25,986 bases of DNA. It comes from HGM04593 sp045647745 (GTDB lineage: Bacteria > Bacteroidota > Bacteroidia > Bacteroidales > Bacteroidaceae). The stretch lies in NCBI GenBank assembly GCA_045647745.1, contig JAZRMQ010000020.1:1-25986 (forward strand), given 5' to 3'. The notes under the pieces are model-generated. The model had not been told where the DNA came from. It did no database searches and saw nothing but the letters and a program-made list of their open reading frames with translations. The stretch's first letter is position 1. Each line of letters opens with the position of its first letter. The translations under genes and the position numbers were made by a program. Shown piece by piece: positions 6,749 through 13,476 of this stretch.

Positions 6749-7667
6749 ATGTGTGAAAATATAAAGATAGATTCTCGCGAAAAGGCACTTGATTATGCTA
6801 TACGAGATTATGAGTGCAATGAAAAGTCCGTTGGGTATGGATATGAGATTGCGGGAAATAAGTATTGGAATTATCTATCGGGAAGAATTTCTAAAATCAA
6901 TGTCCTCATTGCATCGTGCGCAATATAATGATGCTGATGGTGGCGAGTTGAAAGTGAAGCAAGGTCGATACGGAATAAACCCTCCTAAAATGGCTTCTTT
7001 TGGTTCGTCCAGTCGTTTCCTTTATAATATTTCAAAAGATATTGAAGGCTTTCAGTTTGAGAAAGTATTGCCAACAAGGGTTGGGCACAGTGCCAATCTC
7101 GATGGCTATATAATGCGTGATAATGTTGATATTTTTGTAGAAGCCAAGTGTAAGGAAATATATAGTTCGCATAAAACAATAGAGGTATCTAATGTTTATG
7201 AAGAAATCTATAAAGAACTTCAAGAATTGTATCCTGAATTTTCTTTTAAGAATAATGGACGACCCATAAAGAATGGAAAAGAAGATAATGAACATTTCAA
7301 CTGCACTTTTAAATTCAATGGCAAAGAGATTATACATTTTGATATCAAACAATTGATATGTCATTTTCTCGCAATTTCTGCAAATATACTTGAAAACGAA
7401 AATGCTAATAAGAATATCAAATTTATATATTTGATATTCAACCCAAAGGAAGTTATAGAACAAGTTGAAAAAGAGTCTTATAAAAAACAGATTATCGAAA
7501 TATATGGCTATACCATAAAGGAAATCACAGATTATTTTAATATGGAACTGTTATTTGAGTCAATATTTAAAATACAAGCAAAAAGATTAGGTTTGGAAGG
7601 GGAAAAATATTCTTTATTTAAGTTTCATCTTGTAGATCAAGATAACTATAAGGAAAAAATAAAGTGA
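6749..7667 (+). CDS. PGN_0703-like putative restriction endonuclease (PD-(D/E)XK), apparently frameshifted
   Basis: The main open frame (to 7667) holds a nuclease-like core: SSSRFLYN, then RVGHSANLDGYI and DIFVEAKCKEIY. The aspartate of LDGYI and the E-x-K of VEAK match a PD-(D/E)XK active site, and the whole resembles proteins annotated as PGN_0703-family restriction endonucleases. The N-terminus seems to be in another frame. ATG 6749, 4 bases after the WYL stop, gives a sensible 58-residue peptide (for example SREKALDYAIRDYE and NKYWNYLSGRISKINVLIA) that stops at 6923-6925. The nuclease frame takes over at about YNDADGGEL, one base forward. Upstream of that point the nuclease frame lacks a good start: a TTG at 6789 or an ATG at 6900. 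The gene is therefore broken, mis-sequenced, or needs a +1 shift. Family assignment is from memory of motifs. Confidence 0.65.
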
Positions 7668-7679
7668 TAAAAATACATC

Positions 7680-7700
7680 CTATGCAAAGTTTTTGCACAC
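7680..7700 (+). promoter_or_regulatory. Island operator copy 2 (before the sigma-like gene)
   Basis: CTATGCAA (7680-7687), spacer AGTTT, then TTGCACAC (7693-7700). The left half is identical to copy 1 and the right half differs by two bases. It sits just before the ATG at 7714. No convincing -7 box separates them, so the promoter itself is unclear. Confidence 0.6.
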
Positions 7701-7713
7701 CATTGTATTCTCA

Positions 7714-8097
7714 ATGCCTATAAAGGAAAATCCTTTTCGTATATATTATAGAGAAACCTATAATCAGCAATATATGGAAAAGATAAAAACAAAGGTGTGT
7801 GAGAATGAACAGTGCCTCTCTATTGAAGATGAATTGCAACTTATAAAGGATATAAAATCGGGAGGGACTGAAAGAAAAACTGCAATAGAAAGGCTTGCCC
7901 ATTCAAAATTACGCTTCATAGTTGCTGTTGCGAAAATATATAGAGGTTGTGGCTTGTCTATGCAAGAACTTATTAGTGCTGGAAACGAAGGTTTGATATT
8001 GGCTGCCGAAAATTATGACGAGACACGTGGCTTCAAGTTTATGAGTTATGCAGTGTGGTGGATAAGGCAAAGCATTATGCAGAGGATACAAAAATAA
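7714..8097 (+). CDS. Truncated sigma-70 family protein with only regions 1.2 and 2
   Basis: From ATG 7714 the protein is 127 aa; a longer frame from a TTG at 7693 would overlap the operator dyad. Residues about 30-60 resemble RpoD region 1.2 (LSIEDELQLIKDIKSGG). Residues 60-123 are region 2 (KLRFIVAVAKIYRGCGLSMQELISAGNEG, then NYDETRGFKFMSYAVWWIRQSIM). These cover the core-polymerase clamp contact and the -10-melting WW pair, here W115-W116. It stops at RIQK, exactly where region 3 should begin; TAA and TAG follow in frame. I see no region 3/4 continuation in any frame downstream. It may bind core polymerase without a -33-recognition domain, acting as an alternative or decoy sigma, or be a decayed fragment. 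The shared operator argues for a working gene. Confidence 0.8.
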   Translation: MPIKENPFRIYYRETYNQQYMEKIKTKVCENEQCLSIEDELQLIKDIKSGGTERKTAIERLAHSKLRFIVAVAKIYRGCGLSMQELISAGNEGLILAAENYDETRGFKFMSYAVWWIRQSIMQRIQK

Positions 8098-8371
8098 TAG
8101 CGTGGTTTTTGTTAGTGATATGTTGAACCGCCGTTTGGGAAGTATTTCGGCTATCTAAACACTTATTGCATCTCATTAATGAGAAATTGAGAAGAAATAT
8201 TCAAGTGAGAAAGCGAGCATTTGTCAAATAATAATTATTTTATTGATTATCTGTCAGTTAGAATAGTTTTAATATGTAGATTTTTGGTGCATTTTTGCCA
8301 TAAAAAAATTGCACCGAGGTGGGACCGATAGAATAGTACGAGAAGATTGAGAAGGTGAAAAACAGATAAAC
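8098..8371. other. Gene-free right arm of the tRNA-Ser island
   Basis: I see no supported gene here. A 14-bp perfect palindrome, TCTCATTAATGAGA, lies at 8171-8184. Further on, GGTGCATTTTT (8286-8296) can fold with AAAAAAATTGCACC (8302-8315) with a one-base bulge. The island end is probably between about 8286 and the ribosomal operon terminator at 8372. Confidence 0.4.
8286..8297 (+). repeat. Right copy of the 12-bp inverted repeat bounding the island
   Basis: GGTGCATTTTTG is the exact reverse complement of 4925-4936. An inverted TGCACC follows at 8310-8315, so both island ends carry two copies of the TGCACC core. Confidence 0.4.
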
Positions 8372-8406
8372 AAAAAAGGAGAGTAGCAAAGCTACCCTCC
8401 TTTTTA
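8372..8406 (-). terminator. Terminator of the rpmB-rpmG-DUF4295 operon
   Basis: On the minus strand, AAAAAGGAGGGTAGC and GCTACTCTCC pair around a three-base loop. One position pairs as G-U only in the minus transcript. A run of Ts follows, so it terminates the ribosomal operon and may also work in the other direction for the island. Confidence 0.8.
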
Positions 8407-8428
8407 TATTATACCTTTCGGTTATTTA

Positions 8429-8581
8429 TTACTTTTTCAAAGCCTCGTCTGCTTTTGCCTGAGGCATCATCTCCTCAGAGAACATATAAGCACCGGTCTT
8501 AGGTGATTTAACCAATTTTACAACCTTAACAAATTTCTCCTTATCACCAGTCTGGAGGGTTGCCACTGCTTTCTTAGCCAT
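8429..8581 (-). CDS. DUF4295 small protein
   Basis: A 50-aa basic protein starting MAKKAVATLQTGDKEKFVKV and ending QAKADEALKK. It matches the Bacteroidetes-specific DUF4295 family, regularly encoded directly after rpmG. Its function is unknown, but its constant place with L28 and L33 suggests a ribosome-associated or translation-linked role. The ATG at 8581 lies 6 bases beyond the rpmG stop. No Shine-Dalgarno sequence is present. The gene is followed by the operon terminator. Confidence 0.88.
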   Translation of the reverse strand: MAKKAVATLQTGDKEKFVKVVKLVKSPKTGAYMFSEEMMPQAKADEALKK

Positions 8582-8587
8582 CTCTTA

Positions 8588-8776
8588 TTACTTAATTTCT
8601 TTGTGAACAGTTACTCTCTTCAAATATGGGTTGTATTTCTTCAACTCCAAACGCTCAGTTGTGTTCTTGCGGTTCTTTGTGGTAATGTAACGTGACATAC
8701 CGGGAACACCGCTGTTCTTCTGCTCAGTGCACTCAAGTATCACCTGAACACGATTTCCTTTTACCTTCTTAGCCAT
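8588..8776 (-). CDS. rpmG: 50S ribosomal protein L33
   Basis: A 62-aa basic protein with the L33 pattern (NRVQVILECTEQ, SRYITTKNRKNTTERLELKKYNPYLKRVTVHKEIK). It has a single cysteine, so it is the zinc-free form of L33, a small structural protein of the large ribosomal subunit. It lies between rpmB (18-base gap) and the DUF4295 gene on the same strand. Unusually for this phylum it has a strong Shine-Dalgarno sequence, AGGAGG (complement of 8785-8790), 8 bases before the ATG. Confidence 0.96.
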   Translation of the reverse strand: MAKKVKGNRVQVILECTEQKNSGVPGMSRYITTKNRKNTTERLELKKYNPYLKRVTVHKEIK

Positions 8777-8794
8777 ACTACTTTCCTCCTTTAA

Positions 8795-9055
8795 TTAATC
8801 GAGTACTTTAATTTCCTCCCAAGCAACGTGGCCATTCTTTACAGCAGCCTTCAAAGCTGCATCGAGACCTACTCGGTTAATAGTTTTCAACCCCGCTGCA
8901 CTCACGCGCAACTGAATCCAACAATTTTCTTCTACATAGAAGAATTTTTTCTTGAACAAGTTCACATTAAAAAGACGCTTTGTCTTTCTGTTTGAGTGTG
9001 AAACATTGTTACCCACCATAGCTTTCTTACCGGTGATTTGACAAATCTTAGACAT
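8795..9055 (-). CDS. rpmB: 50S ribosomal protein L28
   Basis: An 86-aa large-subunit protein beginning MSKICQITGKKAMVGNNVSHSNRKTKRLFNVNL (given in two parts: MSKICQITGKK and NVSHSNRKTKRLF). These are the conserved N-terminal L28 motifs. Length is normal for Bacteroidetes. It is the first gene of the rpmB-rpmG-DUF4295 operon, with a near-perfect promoter upstream at 9106-9137. Confidence 0.96.
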   Translation of the reverse strand: MSKICQITGKKAMVGNNVSHSNRKTKRLFNVNLFKKKFFYVEENCWIQLRVSAAGLKTINRVGLDAALKAAVKNGHVAWEEIKVLD

Positions 9056-9105
9056 CTCTATATATTTTTTTGTTTATTCTTTTGATACCTACTCAAAACA
9101 GAGTG

Positions 9106-9137
9106 CAAAGATATACGATTTTACACAACCTTGCAAA
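9106..9137 (-). promoter_or_regulatory. rpmB operon promoter
   Basis: The minus strand has TTTGC (complement of 9133-9137), a 19-bp spacer and TATCTTTG (complement of 9106-9113). This is an almost ideal Bacteroidetes housekeeping promoter, about 50 bases before the rpmB ATG. Confidence 0.8.
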
Positions 9138-9212
9138 CAAAAATACAATTATTTTTCTTTTTTAATAATAAGCTATTTAAAATCCTTTAAAAAACTGCGC
9201 AAAAAAAAACGC

Positions 9213-9713
9213 TCATTCCTCACAAAGCACAGTCTCATACATAAAATATAAAACCTCAAATGCAGCATTGTCTATATTCTGCAAACGCCCCGCATCGTGC
9301 AGTTGCAATTTTTTAGTCTTTACAATATCACCAACCTTCACAGCCACCCACACAGTGCCAACCGGCTTCTCGGGCGAGCCTCCTCCCGGCCCAGCAATGC
9401 CCGACGTTGCAATAGCGCAATCTGTCGCCATAATTCGCGACACGCCGCAAACCATCTGCCTAACAACACTTTCGCTCACCGCGCCATCAGCCTCAATCAC
9501 CGCAGGCGACACACCAAGCACCGCGCTTTTAACATCATTGTGATAGGCGACCACCGCACCACGCATCACAGCCGAACAGCCGGCAACAGATGTTATTGCC
9601 TGCGCCACAGCACCGCCCGTACAACTCTCGGCGGTAGCAATAGTCAGCGAGCGCTCATCAAGCACAGCAACAAGCTTTGCTGCCAGCGCACGAATTTCGT
9701 CAGGGCAATGCAT
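9213..9713 (-). CDS. pncC: CinA-family nicotinamide-nucleotide amidohydrolase (PncC-type)
   Basis: A 166-aa stand-alone CinA C-terminal domain. It carries ATAESCTGGAVAQAITSVAG near residues 27-46, then VVAYHNDVKSAVLGV and GIAGPGGGSPEKPVGTVWVA, the conserved family signatures. Family members deamidate nicotinamide mononucleotide to nicotinate mononucleotide, recycling pyridine nucleotides in the cytoplasm. The N-terminal CinA pyrophosphatase domain is absent, as in E. coli PncC (YgaD). It follows tsaD by 9 bases and is probably co-transcribed with it. Confidence 0.9.
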   Translation of the reverse strand: MHCPDEIRALAAKLVAVLDERSLTIATAESCTGGAVAQAITSVAGCSAVMRGAVVAYHNDVKSAVLGVSPAVIEADGAVSESVVRQMVCGVSRIMATDCAIATSGIAGPGGGSPEKPVGTVWVAVKVGDIVKTKKLQLHDAGRLQNIDNAAFEVLYFMYETVLCEE

Positions 9714-9722
9714 CCTTATATA

Positions 9723-10751
9723 TTATATAGTAGTGCGCGAAAAGGCTGGCAAATCCATCGCACAAAAATCGCCGTCCAAAAATTTATAATAACCCACAAT
9801 GCCAATCATTGCAGCATTATCGGTTGTAAAGCCGAATTTAGGAATAAAGATATCCCATTTATAGCGCTTTGCATAATCGGCATACGCTTGTCGCAAAGCC
9901 GTATTTGCCGACACACCGCCCGACAGTGCAATGCGCTTGATGCCAAGGGCTTTCGATGCCTTATAGAGTTTATCCATCAGCACAGCCACCACAGTAGCCT
10001 CGAACGATGCTGCCAAATCTTCCTTATGCTCCTCGACATAATTTTCATTCTCGGCAACAAGCTTGCGCAAAGTATAGAGGAACGAGGTCTTTAATCCACT
10101 GAAGCTATAATCAAAACCGGGAATATGCGGCTTGCTAAATTTATAGGCCTCGGGATTGCCCTGACGAGCCAAGCGGTCAATTATAGGACCACCGGGATAA
10201 CCAAGCCCCATCACCTTTGCACACTTATCCATAGCCTCGCCGGCAGCATCATCAATTGTCTGCCCAATAATCTCCATCTCTTTATAGCTGTTCACCTTTA
10301 CAATCTGCGAGTTTCCGCCCGACACCATAAGACAGAGGAACGGATACTCGGGAGCACGATGCTCCACCCCATCTTCCTTTATAAAGTGTGCCAGAATGTG
10401 ACCTTGCAGATGGTTAACCTCAATCATCGGAATTCGCAACGACGCTGCCAAGCCCTTTGCAAACGACACACCCACAAGCAGCGAGCCCATCAATCCCGGG
10501 CCACGAGTAAAGGCAATAGCACTAAGCTGCTCCTTTTCAACACCCGCTCTTTTGAGTGCCGCATCAACAACCGGAACAATATTCTGTTCGTGAGCACGCG
10601 AAGCAAGCTCGGGCACCACGCCACCATACTGTTCGTGCACAGCCTGACTGGCAGTAACGTTCGACAGAACAACATCGTTCCTCATCACCGCCGCCGAAGT
10701 ATCGTCGCAAGACGACTCTATAGCCAATATATAAATATCCTTATTCTCCAT
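9723..10751 (-). CDS. tsaD: tRNA N6-adenosine threonylcarbamoyltransferase
   Basis: TsaD transfers the threonylcarbamoyl group to A37 of tRNAs reading ANN codons, in complex with TsaB and TsaE. From the ATG at 10751 it has 342 aa; a start 7 codons upstream is possible, but MENKDIYILAIESSCDDT fits the family best. The ASKHA-fold motif IESSCDDTSAAV is at residues 11-22. Metal ligands H114 and H118 lie in NHLQGH. LSGGVSAN and TTDNAAMIG (third metal ligand, aspartate) are near the end. It precedes pncC on the same strand. A TACCTTTG box lies at 10808-10815. Confidence 0.96.
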   Translation of the reverse strand: MENKDIYILAIESSCDDTSAAVMRNDVVLSNVTASQAVHEQYGGVVPELASRAHEQNIVPVVDAALKRAGVEKEQLSAIAFTRGPGLMGSLLVGVSFAKGLAASLRIPMIEVNHLQGHILAHFIKEDGVEHRAPEYPFLCLMVSGGNSQIVKVNSYKEMEIIGQTIDDAAGEAMDKCAKVMGLGYPGGPIIDRLARQGNPEAYKFSKPHIPGFDYSFSGLKTSFLYTLRKLVAENENYVEEHKEDLAASFEATVVAVLMDKLYKASKALGIKRIALSGGVSANTALRQAYADYAKRYKWDIFIPKFGFTTDNAAMIGIVGYYKFLDGDFCAMDLPAFSRTTI

Positions 10752-10807
10752 TTCCAACAACGCCTGCCACAAACAGGCAATTTAATCAGCAACAAAAATA
10801 GTGCATA

Positions 10808-10815
10808 CAAAGGTA
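10808..10815 (-). promoter_or_regulatory. Probable -7 box of the tsaD-pncC promoter
   Basis: The minus strand reads TACCTTTG (complement of 10808-10815), matching TAnnTTTG, 57 bases before the tsaD ATG. A -33 box is not obvious at normal spacing. Confidence 0.45.
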
Positions 10816-10983
10816 CTATTTTTTTCCATTTTTCACTACCTTTACAAAGTAAAAACAACAAACAAAAACACGCGCAACAGCTCAAAAGGAATTTTATAAA
10901 TAAAATTTCGCGCACAATATACGTTTAACCACAAAAACACGTTAGTAGAAAGAGTCCCCTGTAAAAAAGACACAAGGAAAAAA

Positions 10984-13374
10984 ATGAAGTTGAGGATATA
11001 CACCATACTATTATTGCTTTTGACAATCTCCACCGGAGCGACAGCGCAGAAGGTTACCTTCAAAGGTCGCATCACCGACGAGAACCACAAGCCCGTGGAG
11101 ATTGCAAGCGTAGGCATACTGGGCGAGTCCAAAGGCACAGCCGCCGACCTCAACGGCTACTACACACTCACCTGCGAAAGCAAGGATAGCATCACTCTAA
11201 TATATTCAATGGTGGGCTACCAAACACGCAAACGCACATTCAAAAACCCCACCGACACACTCATCGTCAATGTAATGTTGCCGTCGCTCAACATTTCACT
11301 GCAACAGGTAGACGTTGTCGACCGCGAGAAACAGCTGGGCAGCACACAAAAAATAGAGCTCCCCGGCAAGTTACGTCTGCAGCCATCGGCAAGCGGAAGC
11401 GCCATCGAGGACCTTATAAAATCACAAGCCGGAGTAAGCTCGCACAACGAGTTAAGTTCGCAGTATAATGTGCGCGGTGGCAATTTCGACGAAAACAGCG
11501 TCTACGTCAACGGCATAGAGGTATACAGGCCACTGCTCATACGAGCCGGACAGCAAGAGGGCCTTAGCTTCCTCAACCCCGATATGGTTAGCGCCGTCTC
11601 ATTCTCTACCGGTGGATTCGAAGCAAAATATGGCGACAAGATGTCATCGGTGCTCGACGTCACCTATCGCAAACCACGCGAATTTGAGAGCACTGTATCG
11701 GCCAGTCTTTTGGGAGCAAGCGCCTACATTGGATGGGGCAACAACAAGATAAGCATCTCAAACTCTGTGCGTTACAAGAGCAACAGCTACCTCTTTGGCA
11801 CATTCGACACAAAGGGCGAGTACAAGCCCAGCTTCATCGACTATCAGGCCTATCTCGACTGGCGCATCACCGACAAGCTAAACGTCAGCCTCATCGGCAA
11901 CATCTCGCACAACGAGTACAAATTCACCCCCAGCGACCGCACTACCTCTTTTGGCACACTCGAGGATGTAAAGCAGTTCAAAGTCTACTTTGGCGGCTGG
12001 GAGAGCGATATTTTCCGCACCCTCTTTGGCGCGGCATCAATAAACTACACCCCCAACCAATATCACCAATTCACACTGCAAGCATCAGCGTTTCAGACGA
12101 ACGAAGATGAGACCTACGATATCACAGGTGAATATTGGCTCGACGAGATAAACACCAACCAGACAATGGGCGTGGGACGTTATATGGAACACGCGCGCAA
12201 CTACCTAAAAGCCAACGTACAAACAATCACATTCACCGGCAAACACTACCTCAAGAGCAACGACCTGCGCTGGGGTGTAGAGTGGAAGCGCGAGGCCTTT
12301 AACGACAACCAGCGCGAATGGGAGCTGCGCGACTCGCTCGGCTACAACGTCCCCGTGGCCAACAACGGCCTACGCCCCGTCTACAGCCTCACCTCGCAAA
12401 GCGCCTACACAAGCAGCCACATAAGCGCCTACATTCAGGATACCTACAAGCTGAATTGCAGCATAGGACTAATATCCGTAAATGCCGGCGTGCGCTTGTC
12501 GTGGTGGGATTGGAACAACGAGTTTATAGTATCGCCACGTGCCAGTGTCGGGCTCATACCAAAGTTCTGCGACGACCTCACTTTCCGTTTAGCAACGGGC
12601 GTCTACTACCAGACACCATTCTACAAGGAGATGCGCGACACAACCACCGTCAACGGCATCACCACAGTAACACTTAATAAAAACATAAAATCGCAACGTT
12701 CGATACACTTTGTGCTCGGCTGCGACTATCACTTCAAGCTCTACAACCGTCCGTTCAAATTCACCGCCGAGGCCTATTACAAAAAGCTCGACAACCTGAT
12801 ACCTTATAATATAGACAACGTGCGCATAGTTTACTACGGCGAGAATTGCGCCAAAGGCTACGCAACCGGACTCGATATGAAACTTTTTGGCGAATTTGTC
12901 CCCGGCACCGACTCGTGGCTCACACTGTCAGTGATGGACACCAAAGAGAGAATTAACAACGGCGAGTGGATTCCACGCCCCACAAACAGCACATTCTGCG
13001 CATCGCTCTACTTTACCGACTATTTCCCCGGCACCGAGCGTTGGAAGATGAGCCTGCAAGGCACATACGCCGACGGCCTACCCTTTGGCCCGCCACACAG
13101 TGGCCGCGAGCGACACGTGTTTAACGCCCCGGCCTACCGCCGTGTGGATATCGGAATGTCCTATCGCCTGCTCAACAACGAAGAGCGCCACTACCGCACC
13201 GGAGTGCGCAGCTGGTTCAAGAACATTTGGCTGGGCGTTGATGCATTCAACATTCTGGGCATCAACAACGTAAACTCCTACTATTGGGTAAAGGACATCA
13301 ACAACTACAACTACGCCGTGCCCAACTACCTCACCGGGCGATTGATTAATGCACGAATATTGATGGAGCTCTAA
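10984..13374 (+). CDS. TonB-dependent outer-membrane receptor
   Basis: A 796-aa outer-membrane protein likely importing an unknown ligand with TonB energy. A signal peptide (MKLRIYTILLLLLTISTGATAQ) is followed by a carboxypeptidase-regulatory-like domain at about 23-100 (KGRITDENHKPVEIASVGIL, DLNGYYTL, YSMVGYQT). A plug domain at about 120-230 has QYNVRGGNFDENSVYVNGIE and TGGFEAKYGDKMSSVLDVTYR. The remainder is a beta-barrel rich in aromatic, alternating strands. It is shorter than SusC proteins and no SusD gene adjoins it, so it belongs to another receptor class. AAGGA (10974-10978) could act as a ribosome-binding site. It is divergent from tsaD and convergent with the acyl-CoA synthetase gene. 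Confidence 0.92.
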   Translation: MKLRIYTILLLLLTISTGATAQKVTFKGRITDENHKPVEIASVGILGESKGTAADLNGYYTLTCESKDSITLIYSMVGYQTRKRTFKNPTDTLIVNVMLPSLNISLQQVDVVDREKQLGSTQKIELPGKLRLQPSASGSAIEDLIKSQAGVSSHNELSSQYNVRGGNFDENSVYVNGIEVYRPLLIRAGQQEGLSFLNPDMVSAVSFSTGGFEAKYGDKMSSVLDVTYRKPREFESTVSASLLGASAYIGWGNNKISISNSVRYKSNSYLFGTFDTKGEYKPSFIDYQAYLDWRITDKLNVSLIGNISHNEYKFTPSDRTTSFGTLEDVKQFKVYFGGWESDIFRTLFGAASINYTPNQYHQFTLQASAFQTNEDETYDITGEYWLDEINTNQTMGVGRYMEHARNYLKANVQTITFTGKHYLKSNDLRWGVEWKREAFNDNQREWELRDSLGYNVPVANNGLRPVYSLTSQSAYTSSHISAYIQDTYKLNCSIGLISVNAGVRLSWWDWNNEFIVSPRASVGLIPKFCDDLTFRLATGVYYQTPFYKEMRDTTTVNGITTVTLNKNIKSQRSIHFVLGCDYHFKLYNRPFKFTAEAYYKKLDNLIPYNIDNVRIVYYGENCAKGYATGLDMKLFGEFVPGTDSWLTLSVMDTKERINNGEWIPRPTNSTFCASLYFTDYFPGTERWKMSLQGTYADGLPFGPPHSGRERHVFNAPAYRRVDIGMSYRLLNNEERHYRTGVRSWFKNIWLGVDAFNILGINNVNSYYWVKDINNYNYAVPNYLTGRLINARILMEL

Positions 13375-13400
13375 AATGCGTAACACCATTCAAAAAAAAC

Positions 13401-13432
13401 ATTGCGCTCGCTGGATATCCAGCGAGCGCAAT
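13401..13432. terminator. 32-base perfect palindrome terminator between convergent genes
   Basis: ATTGCGCTCGCTGGAT (13401-13416) is followed directly by its exact reverse complement (13417-13432). On the minus strand the stem is followed by a run of Ts (complement of 13393-13399), giving a classic terminator for the acyl-CoA synthetase gene. On the plus strand only TATTATAAAT follows, so termination after the receptor gene would be weaker. Confidence 0.85.
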
Positions 13433-13476
13433 TATTATAAATACAATCTGTTTTCTCTATTCAAAGAGCCAACTTT

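Noticed and set aside
8098..8156. Continuation of the sigma-like protein in another frame (regions 3 and 4)
   Set aside because: The other frame gives a short peptide (VVFVSDMLNRRLGSISAI) that does not resemble the region 3 sequence expected after WWIRQSI.
9297..10928. Long plus-strand open frames opposite pncC and tsaD
   Set aside because: They lie exactly antisense to two well-identified genes and their translations are rich in His, Arg and Asn without any domain. They are shadows of the codon use on the other strand.
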